In this document: positions 7,655 through 13,558 of the stretch, piece by piece
How the letters are laid out: each line of letters starts with the position of its first letter
Numbering within the stretch: position 1 is the stretch's first letter
Assembly (NCBI GenBank): GCA_025774425.1
Contig: JALGWA010000013.1
Span: forward strand, 1 to 15,515
Direction of reading: 5' to 3'
DNA: 15,515 nt
DNA from: a bacterium
Lineage (GTDB): Bacteria > Arandabacterota > Arandabacteria > Arandabacterales > JALGWA01
Notes under the pieces: model-generated
Seen by the model: only the letters and a program-made list of their open reading frames with translations
Told to the model about the DNA's origin: nothing
Databases searched by the model: none
Position numbers and translations under genes: made by a program

Positions 7655-8682
7655 ACCTTGTTCCTTCCATGTCTCTTGGCGCTGTAGAGGGCCTGGTCGG
7701 CCCTCGATATCAACTCCTGGACGGTGATGCCGTCCTCCGGGTATGAGGCTATGCCCAGGCTGGAGGTTATCTCTCCGGTCACGTCTTCGCCCGGGAAGCA
7801 GTGCCTCTCGATCGCCTTTCTCAGCCGCTCGGCCGCGATCGCCGCCCCCTTCTTCGACGTGCGGGGCAACACGATCACGAACTCGTCGCCGCCGTATTTA
7901 CATAACATATCGACCGCCCTCAGGCAACTCGCCGCGATTCTCGAGACCCTCTTTATCACGTCGCTCCCCCCGAGGTGTCCGTGGACGTCGTTGTACTCCT
8001 TGAGACCGTCGACGTCGAGCATTACGATGGAGAAGATCTCGCTGAAGCGCTGCGCCCGGTTGATCTCCTTGGCGATGGCGTCGATCAGGAAGCGGTAGTT
8101 GTACGCGCCCGTCAGGCCGTCGGTTATCGACAGCGTGTGGGTGCGTTCATACTCCTCGGCGTTCCTCACGGCCGTCGCCGCGTGCCGCGTCAGGATCTCG
8201 AAGAGGGCGAGGTCCTCCTCGCCGGGTTCCGTCCGGGCCCCGGTTATCACTCCCATGACGCCGACTTTGCCTCCCGGGTACTCGAGTCCGCCTATCACGA
8301 CCCCCTTGCCGCGGATGGCCCTGATGTCCGCGTGTACGGCCTCGAGTTTCTTCTGCCTGAGAGCGTCCGGAATGAAGGCGACCTTGCGTGTCCGGTAGAT
8401 CCTCTGCACGGGCCCGGCGAGCGACACGGCCTCGGTCGACGTGACGGCGTGGCCTTTCCCGCGTGCGGGCCGGTGGAGCAGGCGCGTCAAGGTCCCCTTA
8501 TGGTCTATGATCGCGAAGGCGGCCTTGCCGCGCAGTATGCTGGACGTGCACGAGAGTATCGGAGTCATGATTCTGGAGACGGAGGCGCCCGTCGTTATGA
8601 GGCCGGTGACCTCGATGAAGGTCGAAAAGACGAGGTCCAGCCGTCCCGAGAATTGGCGTTTTTCTTTCGTGGAAGAGACCAT
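7615..8682 (-). CDS. GAF-GGDEF diguanylate cyclase
   Basis: This 355-residue protein should make cyclic di-GMP from two GTP. Residues of about 20-175 look like a GAF sensor domain. The catalytic domain opens with ITDGLTGAYNYRF near 186 and has an intact GGDEF at 264-268. An inhibitory-site RAVD lies at 255-258, exactly five residues before GGDEF, so product feedback is expected. ATG 8682 has only GAGG one base away, a poor ribosome-binding site. The same frame is open upstream to a TAG at 8698-8700, which ends a two-helix membrane ORF, so the cyclase may once have been, or may sometimes be, membrane-anchored. The 3' end overlaps the UDP-sugar dehydrogenase gene by 40 bases, suggesting control of polysaccharide output. 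Confidence 0.92.
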   Translation of the reverse strand: MVSSTKEKRQFSGRLDLVFSTFIEVTGLITTGASVSRIMTPILSCTSSILRGKAAFAIIDHKGTLTRLLHRPARGKGHAVTSTEAVSLAGPVQRIYRTRKVAFIPDALRQKKLEAVHADIRAIRGKGVVIGGLEYPGGKVGVMGVITGARTEPGEEDLALFEILTRHAATAVRNAEEYERTHTLSITDGLTGAYNYRFLIDAIAKEINRAQRFSEIFSIVMLDVDGLKEYNDVHGHLGGSDVIKRVSRIAASCLRAVDMLCKYGGDEFVIVLPRTSKKGAAIAAERLRKAIERHCFPGEDVTGEITSSLGIASYPEDGITVQELISRADQALYSAKRHGRNKVWLSGSKKPYSRT

Positions 8683-8697
8683 GCCTCGAATGCTTGC

Positions 8698-8919
8698 CTA
8701 GTCGTTGTCCCTCAGCGCCGACACTACGGCCTTGAGCCCCCTGTAGGTCAGCCAGCATATAGACCCTACTAGAGCTATCGGGAAGATAATCACATCCTTG
8801 ACGTCAATTCCCTGGGCCGAGACGAAGGCATGGAACTTGGCCAGGAGGACGGCCATGAGGACGGCTATGGCGATCAGTATGCCGCCCCTCAGGAGGTCCC
8901 CTATTTTATTGCTGTCCAA
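8698..8919 (-). CDS. Small two-helix membrane protein, in frame with the GGDEF gene
   Basis: A 73-residue ORF with two hydrophobic segments, about residues 12-33 and 42-60, and a charged C-terminus (RGLKAVVSALRDND). I do not recognise a family. The start is TTG at 8919, supported by GAGGT six bases upstream; there is no ATG. It begins 18 bases after the CCA end of tRNA-Arg. Its TAG stop lies 15 bases before the ATG of the GAF-GGDEF protein and in the same frame. It could be a free small protein, a membrane anchor split from the cyclase by a nonsense change, or the first part of a readthrough product. Coding status is supported by the ribosome-binding site and clear membrane helices. Confidence 0.6.
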   Translation of the reverse strand: MDSNKIGDLLRGGILIAIAVLMAVLLAKFHAFVSAQGIDVKDVIIFPIALVGSICWLTYRGLKAVVSALRDND

Positions 8920-8937
8920 GGAATTACCTCATACGGG

Positions 8938-9015
8938 TGGTGCCCCCGGCAAGACTCGAACTTGCGGCACGTGGTTTAGGAAACCACTGCTCTATCCTAA
9001 CTGAGCTACGGGGGC
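8938..9015 (-). tRNA. tRNA-Arg (anticodon CCU), CCA encoded
   Basis: The minus strand reads GCCCCCG at the 5' acceptor side (9009-9015), pairing with CGGGGGC (8942-8948), followed by discriminator A (8941) and encoded CCA (8938-8940). The D arm contains TAGCTCAGTTAGGATAGAGC. The anticodon stem GTGGT/ACCAC holds the loop TTCCTAA with anticodon CCT at 8978-8980, which reads AGG. The T arm contains GTTCGAGTC. It sits 16 bp after the apt stop codon and just before the small membrane protein gene, so it may be cut from a longer transcript. Confidence 0.97.
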
Positions 9016-9031
9016 ACTTCCCACCGGCACT

Positions 9032-9550
9032 CTAGTAATTAATGACGGCAAAGACCTCGTATTTGTCAAGCAATTTAGCGCCCTCGAGGTCGGTCAAGGC
9101 GATCAGGAAAGCGACCGCGATGACTTCACCTCCCGCCTTCTCGACCAGGTTGGCCGCGGCCCTGGCCGTCCCGCCCGTGGCGAGGAGATCGTCGACTACG
9201 AGCACACGGTCGCCCTCGTCCACTGCGTCCCTGTGCATCTCGATCGTGGCCGAGCCGTACTCGAGGTCGTAGGACTCGCTCAGCTTTTCCCAGGGCAGCT
9301 TGCCCGGCTTTCTGAGCGGCACCGTGCCGCAGCCGAACTTGTACGCCAGGACGCCGCCCAGCAGGAAACCCCGCGCCTCTATACTCACGACCTTGTCGAT
9401 ACGGGCGTCCTTGAACCTCTCGTAGATCGCATCGACGGCGCGCTTCCAGCCGGCGCCGTCCTTGAGCAGCGTGGTTATATCTCTGAAAAGGATCCCCTCG
9501 ACGGGGAAATCCGGTATGTCTCGTATCAGGCTCTTCAAGTCCTCCGCCAT
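9032..9550 (-). CDS. apt: Adenine phosphoribosyltransferase
   Basis: This purine-salvage enzyme converts adenine and PRPP to AMP in the cytoplasm. Recognisable segments are IPDFPVEGILFRDITTLL near the N-terminus, EARGFL, VPLRKPGKLPW, SYDLEYG, and the PRPP-binding loop VLVVDDLLATGGTA at about 116-129. All are intact, and the length of 172 is normal. ATG 9550 is preferred because AAGGAGG lies five bases before it; an upstream TTG at 9580 falls within a repeat copy and would add ten unrelated residues. The upstream repeat array ends 15 bases before the start codon, so the promoter must lie in or beyond the repeats. The nearest upstream gene is acyP. Confidence 0.96.
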   Translation of the reverse strand: MAEDLKSLIRDIPDFPVEGILFRDITTLLKDGAGWKRAVDAIYERFKDARIDKVVSIEARGFLLGGVLAYKFGCGTVPLRKPGKLPWEKLSESYDLEYGSATIEMHRDAVDEGDRVLVVDDLLATGGTARAAANLVEKAGGEVIAVAFLIALTDLEGAKLLDKYEVFAVINY

Positions 9551-9565
9551 CTCGCCTCCTTCCAT

Positions 9566-9611
9566 GGGGTCAGAGCTCAAAATGCACAGGGGTCAGAGCT
9601 CAAAATGCACA
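9566..9611 (+). repeat. Left repeat array: two perfect tandem copies of a 23-bp unit
   Basis: Copies at 9566-9588 and 9589-9611 are identical. Each begins GGGGTCAGAGCTC and ends AAAATGCACA, with no spacer between them. The same unit recurs in reverse orientation at 10473-10525. The layout and the GGGGTCAG...TGCACA form resemble REP-like sequences mobilised by IS200/Y1-type (RAYT) transposases, but that link is inference. The array lies between acyP and the ribosome-binding site of apt. Confidence 0.9.
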
Positions 9612-9628
9612 ATCGCCCCGAGCTCCCG

Positions 9629-9674
9629 CCGCGGTCGACCCCGCCGCCGGGGACTCCGCCGAATGGGGCCGCGG
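9629..9674. other. Potential hairpin beside the left repeat array
   Basis: CCGCGG at 9629-9634 and again at 9669-9674 can pair with each other, and CCCC (9639-9642) can pair with GGGG (9665-9668), with a four-base bulge (tcga) on one side. There is no T-run, so it is not a standard terminator. It lies between the acyP stop codon and the repeats and may belong to the repeat element or stabilise the acyP mRNA end. In DNA this GC-rich it may also be chance. Confidence 0.3.
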
Positions 9675-9680
9675 TCCGTC

Positions 9681-9965
9681 TCACCAGAACTCATAGTTGA
9701 ATCCCCTGAAATCTCCGGTCGCCTCGAGCCACTCGACATCCACCCTGCTCACCGAACCGAAGCGCGGTCCGATCTTAACCTCATCGAGGAATGCCTTCAA
9801 GACCTCTCTGCGGCCTTCGGCGACTATCTCGACCGTGCCGTCGGGGATGTTCCTCACATATCCAAAGACGCCAAAGGAATCCGCCAGTTTCTTCGCAAAG
9901 TGCCTGAAGCCCACGCCCTGCACTACGCCGTGCACCCTCGCGTGCATCCTGACTCTATCTTCCAT
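9681..9965 (-). CDS. acyP: Acylphosphatase
   Basis: This small cytoplasmic enzyme hydrolyses acyl phosphates such as acetyl or carbamoyl phosphate. Its 94 residues have the usual size and fold markers: VHGVVQGVGFR at 11-21 forms the phosphate-binding loop with catalytic Arg 21, and YVRNIPDGTVEI carries catalytic Asn 39. Both key residues are present. ATG 9965 lies eight bases after the LOG-family stop codon, with only GGGG as a weak ribosome-binding site, so it is probably co-translated with that gene. The LOG-acyP pair sits between the inverted repeat arrays. The physiological substrate is not known for most bacteria. Confidence 0.95.
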   Translation of the reverse strand: MEDRVRMHARVHGVVQGVGFRHFAKKLADSFGVFGYVRNIPDGTVEIVAEGRREVLKAFLDEVKIGPRFGSVSRVDVEWLEATGDFRGFNYEFW

Positions 9966-9973
9966 GCCCCGAT

Positions 9974-10429
9974 CTAAGTGACGGCCTTGAGGAGCGCCTC
10001 GGCCGCGTCCGAGACCACGACGATATCGGGGTCGAGGTCCCAGGACCTGAGACTGACGACCCGCTTCCCCAGCTTGAGCCCGAACGCGATCTCGGAGAGC
10101 GTGCCGAAGCTTCCGCCGACGGCGATAAGTGCGTCGCAGGTGTTGGCGATTATGGCGTTGCGGGCTTGTCCCATGTCGGTCGCTATGGCGACGTCGATAT
10201 AGGGGTTGGCGTCTGCACGCCTGGCTGTGGGCAGTATGCCGATCGTCAGGCCGCCCTCTTCCTTCGCGCCCCTGGCCGCCGCCTCCATGACGCCGGACAG
10301 GCCGCCGCAGACGAGGGTGTGCCCGCCTCGTGCGATCTCGCGGCCGACCTCGCGGGCGAGGTCGTAGAGATCGCCGGGGGCCTCGGCGCCCCCGATAACC
10401 GCTATGAACCGGCCGCCTGCCTCAGCCAT
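9974..10429 (-). CDS. LOG-family Rossmann protein (TIGR00725-like)
   Basis: This 151-residue protein has FIAVIGG at 8-14, [20 protein letters not shown] at 41-60, GILP, and GGSFGTLSE at 105-113. These match the short LOG/TIGR00725 group, related to cytokinin-activating phosphoribohydrolases and molybdenum-cofactor carrier-like proteins. The PGGxGTxxE motif of true LOG enzymes appears here as [10 protein letters not shown], with Pro replaced by Val. A nucleotide-binding or nucleotide-hydrolysing role is likely; the reaction is unknown. ATG 10429 has GGGAGG four bases upstream; the GTG at 10441 has no spaced site. It is followed by acyP after eight bases, and the right repeat array begins 43 bp upstream of its start. 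Confidence 0.87.
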   Translation of the reverse strand: MAEAGGRFIAVIGGAEAPGDLYDLAREVGREIARGGHTLVCGGLSGVMEAAARGAKEEGGLTIGILPTARRADANPYIDVAIATDMGQARNAIIANTCDALIAVGGSFGTLSEIAFGLKLGKRVVSLRSWDLDPDIVVVSDAAEALLKAVT

Positions 10430-10472
10430 CGGGCCTCCCACCTCCGAGAGGCCTTGCCTGGGGAATGCAGAC

Positions 10473-10525
10473 TGTGCACTTTGAGCTCTGACCCCTCGAA
10501 ATTGTGCATTTTGAGCTCTGACCCC
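10473..10525 (-). repeat. Right repeat array: two copies of the 23-bp unit, inverted
   Basis: Copy 10473-10495 differs from the left-array unit by one base (C at 10479); copy 10503-10525 is a perfect reverse complement of it. Here the copies lie in 30-bp tandem units ending in TCGAAAT or TCGGAAT (10473-10502 and 10503-10532), which differ at two positions. A fragment TGACCCCTCGAAT (10532-10544) looks like the remnant of a third. The array fills much of the 117-bp gap between the LOG gene and tRNA-Pro. Confidence 0.88.
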
Positions 10526-10558
10526 TCGGAATGACCCCTCGAATGAGCCATATTGGAA

Positions 10559-10635
10559 TGGTCGGAGCGAGAGGATTTGAACCTCCGACCCCCTCGTCCC
10601 GAACGAGGTGCGCTACCAGGCTGCGCTACGCTCCG
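10559..10635 (-). tRNA. tRNA-Pro (anticodon CGG), CCA encoded
   Basis: The minus strand reads CGGAGCG (10629-10635) pairing with CGCTCCG (10563-10569), then discriminator A (10562) and encoded CCA (10559-10561). The D arm has GTAGCGCAGCCTGGTAGCGC. The anticodon stem CCTCG/CGAGG holds TTCGGGA with anticodon CGG at 10599-10601, which reads CCG. The T arm has GGTTCAAATCC. The sequence is very close to typical bacterial tRNA-Pro. It begins six bases after the stop of the membrane protein gene, so it is probably processed from that transcript. Confidence 0.97.
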
Positions 10636-10641
10636 ACCATA

Positions 10642-11148
10642 TCAGTCTATGACGATGAGGTTCCGGAGTCCTATCACGCCTTTGCTGGCCAGCGTGACGA
10701 CGACTCCGGCTATCATGACGCCGAGCAATATGCATAGGGCGGCGTACTTGCGCCGTACCCCGAATATATAAGCTGCGATCGCTCCTGTCCAGGCCCCTGT
10801 TACCGGCAACGGTATCGCCACGAAAAGCGTGAGGCCGATCGCCTCGTACTTCTCCACGAGCCTGCCGCGCCTCCTCGTCCGCGCGAAGAGCCACGAGAAG
10901 AACCTATCAAGAAGCCGGTTCTTTCTCAAGTAGTTAGATACCGGTTCCAGGAGATAGAGAAGGGGCGGCACTATCACGAAGTTCCCGGCGACGGCGATGA
11001 CATAGGTCTCGACGACGGGCATCTCGTAGTGGATGAGCCCGAGGGGTATGGCTCCCCTCAGCTCCAGTATGGGAAGCGTGGCTGTGATGAAGACCGCGGC
11101 CTCCCTGGGAAACGCCGCGAGCCTCTCGGCCGCGGCGGCCAGGGACAT
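10642..11148 (-). CDS. Small multi-drug export family (PF06695-type) membrane protein
   Basis: This 168-residue inner-membrane protein has several hydrophobic segments and two family signatures: [13 protein letters not shown] at 25-37 and [11 protein letters not shown] at 113-123. A basic loop (about 75-100) separates the two halves. The family name comes from an early drug-export annotation; its real substrate is not established, and remote similarity to DedA-type transporters has been proposed. ATG 11148 overlaps the surE stop codon by one base (TGATG), which fixes the start and shows translational coupling. tRNA-Pro follows within six bases of the stop. Confidence 0.88.
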   Translation of the reverse strand: MSLAAAAERLAAFPREAAVFITATLPILELRGAIPLGLIHYEMPVVETYVIAVAGNFVIVPPLLYLLEPVSNYLRKNRLLDRFFSWLFARTRRRGRLVEKYEAIGLTLFVAIPLPVTGAWTGAIAAYIFGVRRKYAALCILLGVMIAGVVVTLASKGVIGLRNLIVID

Positions 11149-11918
11149 CAGAATGACAGTTTCCACTTCTTCACCGCTTCGAGCTGTCCGTAGTCCGTGA
11201 GATCGAGGTGGAGCGGCGTCACCGATATGGCGTTCTGCTCTATGGCCTCGAAATCGGTCCCCTCTTCGGACTCCCACACGGGGTCACCGCCTCCTATCCA
11301 GTAGTAGTCGCGGCCCCGCGGGTCCTTCTTCTTGACGAGGACGTCCCTGTAAACCCGTTTCCCGAGCTTGGTGACCTTCACCCCGGTGACGCCCCGCACC
11401 GCGCAGGAAGGCACGTTGACGTTGAGCAGGGTCGTCGGCGCCAGGCCTTCCTCCAGGGTCCTCGCCACTATCACCTTGGCGAACTCTCGCGCCGCCTCGA
11501 ACTTGCAGTCATGCCACGACGCCACGGATATGGCGATCGACGGGATACCGAGCAGCGTCCCCTCGAAGGCCGCCGCGACCGTCCCGGAGTAGGTCACGTC
11601 GTCCCCGAGGTTGGGCCCGTGATTGATGCCCGAGACCAGGAGGTCCGGCTTGCGCTCGAGCAGCCCTCTCATCGCCACGAGCACGCAGTCGGTGGGTGTC
11701 CCGTCCACGGCTATGGTCGAGTCGTCCAGCCAGTTGATCCGGAGGGGGTCGGAGAGCGTGAGCGCGTGGCTCGATGCGCTCTGCTGCTGCTCGGGGGCCA
11801 CCACTATCACCCTTCCCATCTCCTCCATCGCCGCCCGGAGATTCCGGAGGCCCTCGGCCCTGACGCCGTCGTCGTTGGTGATCAGTATGTAAAGGTCATT
11901 CCTTTTCTTTCCTGCCAC
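11148..11918 (-). CDS. surE: 5'-nucleotidase / survival protein SurE
   Basis: SurE is a metal-dependent phosphatase that removes phosphate from nucleoside monophosphates and is linked to stress survival. The metal-binding NDDG is at 15-18 (Asp 16, Asp 17), a Ser ligand candidate lies in QQSASSHALT (about 46-55), and GINHGPNLGDDVTYSGTVAAA at 97-117 includes the metal-ligand Asn and the family signature. Its 256 residues are normal. The start is GTG 11918 with GGAGGG a few bases upstream, overlapping the glycosyltransferase end by 23 bases. No ATG suits the frame. Confidence 0.96.
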   Translation of the reverse strand: MAGKKRNDLYILITNDDGVRAEGLRNLRAAMEEMGRVIVVAPEQQQSASSHALTLSDPLRINWLDDSTIAVDGTPTDCVLVAMRGLLERKPDLLVSGINHGPNLGDDVTYSGTVAAAFEGTLLGIPSIAISVASWHDCKFEAAREFAKVIVARTLEEGLAPTTLLNVNVPSCAVRGVTGVKVTKLGKRVYRDVLVKKKDPRGRDYYWIGGGDPVWESEEGTDFEAIEQNAISVTPLHLDLTDYGQLEAVKKWKLSF

Positions 11919-12636
11919 TTCCCTCCAACCTCCACGCGATCATCTTGCCTATGGTGCCGAGAAAGCGCGCCGGCACCTTGAGAGGATGTATGTGACTCGT
12001 TTCCTCTCCGTATATGGTCGATATCGGCGCCTCGGCGATCTTGTACCCCATGCGGGCCGCCTTGACGAGTATCTCGCTTTCGGCCTCGTACCCCCCGGTC
12101 TTGACCTCGACGTTTTCTATCACCCTGCGCGAGTGCAGCCTGAAGCCGGACTGGGAATCCCTTATGGTGGTTCCCGCGACCAGCGACACGAGCCCCGAGG
12201 AGATCGAGTTCGTCAGTATCCGGACGAAAGGCATATTCCCGACCTCCCGTTTCCTCGTGCCGATCACTATGTCGGCGCCTTCCCTGATCCACGCCTCGAC
12301 CAGGTTGGGTATCTCGGCCGGCGAGTGCTGCCCGTCGGCGTCCAGCGTGACGACCGCCCTGCAAGCCGTCTTCAGGAACTCACCGAAACCCGTCTCGAGC
12401 GCGGCCCACTTGCCCCTGTTGACTTCATGCCTGACCACGGTCGCCCCGGCCTCCCTCGCCCTCTCGCCCGTCGCATCAGCAGAGCCGTCATCCACCACGA
12501 CGACGTCCATCGCGCGGCTCACTGCCAGGACGCCTCGCACGACTTCGCCGACATGGGCCTCGGCCCTGTAGGCCGGTATCACGACGAAGACGGACTCGTA
12601 GATGTCATCGGGAAAGGCCGGCGCGCGATCACTCAT
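11896..12636 (-). CDS. Family 2 glycosyltransferase (dolichyl-phosphate mannose synthase-like)
   Basis: This 246-residue GT-A enzyme has the N-terminal VIPAY at 19-23, nucleotide-binding VVVDDGS at 46-52, NRGKWAALETG, and the metal-binding TLDADGQH with DAD at 99-101. SQSGFR and GYEAESEILVKAARMGYKIAEAP follow, as in polyprenyl-phosphate sugar transferases. No membrane helix is evident, so it should act at the inner face of the membrane. I chose ATG 12636 (GGAGG six bases upstream), which overlaps the acyltransferase stop by eight bases; the upstream extension to 12699 runs inside that gene. Beside a lipid A acyltransferase it may modify an envelope glycolipid, but donor and acceptor are unknown. 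Confidence 0.9.
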   Translation of the reverse strand: MSDRAPAFPDDIYESVFVVIPAYRAEAHVGEVVRGVLAVSRAMDVVVVDDGSADATGERAREAGATVVRHEVNRGKWAALETGFGEFLKTACRAVVTLDADGQHSPAEIPNLVEAWIREGADIVIGTRKREVGNMPFVRILTNSISSGLVSLVAGTTIRDSQSGFRLHSRRVIENVEVKTGGYEAESEILVKAARMGYKIAEAPISTIYGEETSHIHPLKVPARFLGTIGKMIAWRLEGSGRKEKE

Positions 12637-13519
12637 CCCGCTCCTCCCCGCCGCCGACCTTCTCGAAAAGGTACCACTGCTCAGGGTATTCCTCCACATA
12701 TTTCTCTATTCTGCGGATGCACTCCGCCGCCACTCCGCGCGCGCTCTCCGGGTCGTTCCTGCTCGCGTGCATGGGCTCGCCGGCGACCAGGCGGTATCTG
12801 CCGTCCTCCGTCTTCACGCATACGCCCAGGATGACGGGCACGCCGCGTGCGGCGGCAAGGCCCGCGTAGGCGACGGGCATTCTCACGCGCTTGCCGAAGA
12901 ACCTCGTCACCATGCCGCGGCCGCTGAAGTCGCGATCCGCAACGACGCCGAGGGAGGCCTCCCTCACCGCCGATACGAGGTCGCGCGGGGCCGTTCCCAC
13001 CGGCAGCATCCCCATGCCCCGGCCCCGCCTGATTCCCCTGAAGAGCCGGGCGATGCGCGAGTCCGGGTCGTCGTAGACTATCACGGCGAGGTTGATTCCC
13101 AGCATCGCCAGCACGGTCCCGCCGAGTTCCCAGTTTCCCAGGTGAGCAGTCGCGAAGACGGCGCCGGGCGGCTCCGCGTACTTCCGCAGCACCTCGAAAC
13201 TCGCCATGTCGACGAGGTCGCCGACGTTCCCGGGCGTGATGCGGGGCGAGTAGAGGAACTCCGCCACGACGCGCCCGAAGTTGCGCGAGATCCTCCTCGC
13301 GAGATTGCCGATGGGCCGTGCCCGGCCGGGCGCATTCCCCCCTGCTCCGTCCCCGCCTGCAAGGCCGGGAACGAGCGCGAGGTTGTGCGCGAGCACTGCG
13401 CGGAGCCGCGGGCTCGCAAGATACCAGATCTCGCCCACGATGTCCGCCAGCACGTAGAGCACCGAGAGCGGCAGCACGCGCGCGAGCGCCTTCGCTATCA
13501 GGAATCCGAAGTACTTCAG
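12629..13519 (-). CDS. Lipid A late acyltransferase, LpxL/HtrB family (apparent CTG start)
   Basis: This family transfers acyl chains to lipid A precursors at the inner membrane. The catalytic HxxxxE appears as HLGNWE (126-131 in the 296-residue form), followed by conserved elements such as GVVADRDF, RFFGKRV and PEQWYLFEKV. From the first GTG (13477) the protein lacks the expected N-terminal hydrophobic helix. Reading on upstream gives KYFGFLIAKALARVLPLSVLY, typical of LpxL starts, back to CTG at 13517-13519. That CTG has GGAGGTGG at 13526-13533. The frame is open to the malG-type stop TAG, with no ATG, GTG or TTG. An ATT right after that TAG is a weaker alternative, and so is a one-base error hiding an ATG at 13535. 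Confidence 0.85.
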   Translation of the reverse strand: MKYFGFLIAKALARVLPLSVLYVLADIVGEIWYLASPRLRAVLAHNLALVPGLAGGDGAGGNAPGRARPIGNLARRISRNFGRVVAEFLYSPRITPGNVGDLVDMASFEVLRKYAEPPGAVFATAHLGNWELGGTVLAMLGINLAVIVYDDPDSRIARLFRGIRRGRGMGMLPVGTAPRDLVSAVREASLGVVADRDFSGRGMVTRFFGKRVRMPVAYAGLAAARGVPVILGVCVKTEDGRYRLVAGEPMHASRNDPESARGVAAECIRRIEKYVEEYPEQWYLFEKVGGGEERDE

Positions 13520-13525
13520 AGGGAA

Positions 13526-13533
13526 CCACCTCC
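13526..13533 (-). promoter_or_regulatory. Ribosome-binding site deciding the CTG start of the acyltransferase
   Basis: The minus strand reads GGAGGTGG, then TTCCCT, then CTG AAG TAC TTC. This is the strongest Shine-Dalgarno match in the gap after the malG-type gene, and the spacing suits CTG 13519. No usual start codon lies in frame near it, which is why the unusual start is proposed. Confidence 0.55.
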
Positions 13534-13558
13534 ATGGGCCTCCCGCCCATGCTTCAAT

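Larger units (their letters stand above)
9566..10525. other. Inverted-repeat-bounded segment carrying LOG gene and acyP
   Basis: Two copies of the 23-bp unit in plus orientation (9566-9611) face two in minus orientation (10473-10525), enclosing 861 bp (9612-10472) that holds exactly two complete genes. The geometry resembles a small composite element, but there is no transposase and I see no target-site duplication. Independent insertion of repeats into two gaps would look the same. Read as a candidate unit only. Confidence 0.4.

Noticed and set aside
9040..9069. Perfect TTGACA on the minus strand near the end of apt, possibly a tRNA-Arg promoter
   Set aside because: No acceptable -10 hexamer at 16-19 bp spacing (TCATTA and CATTAA are poor); AT-rich TTAATT sits too far away. 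The TTGACA also falls within codons of apt.
9551..9580. TTG at 9580 as the apt start
   Set aside because: The extra residues would be read from the repeat copy; ATG 9550 has an ideal AAGGAGG and begins the conserved protein.
9566..10525. CRISPR array
   Set aside because: Repeats are few, tandem or inverted, without regular 30-40 bp spacers, and no cas gene is present.
12681..13550. Minus-strand ORF with ATG 13535 overlapping the acyltransferase gene
   Set aside because: It is out of frame with the conserved HLGNWE protein and gives a low-complexity Arg/Ala/Gly-rich product. It matters only if a one-base error is found near 13520-13535.
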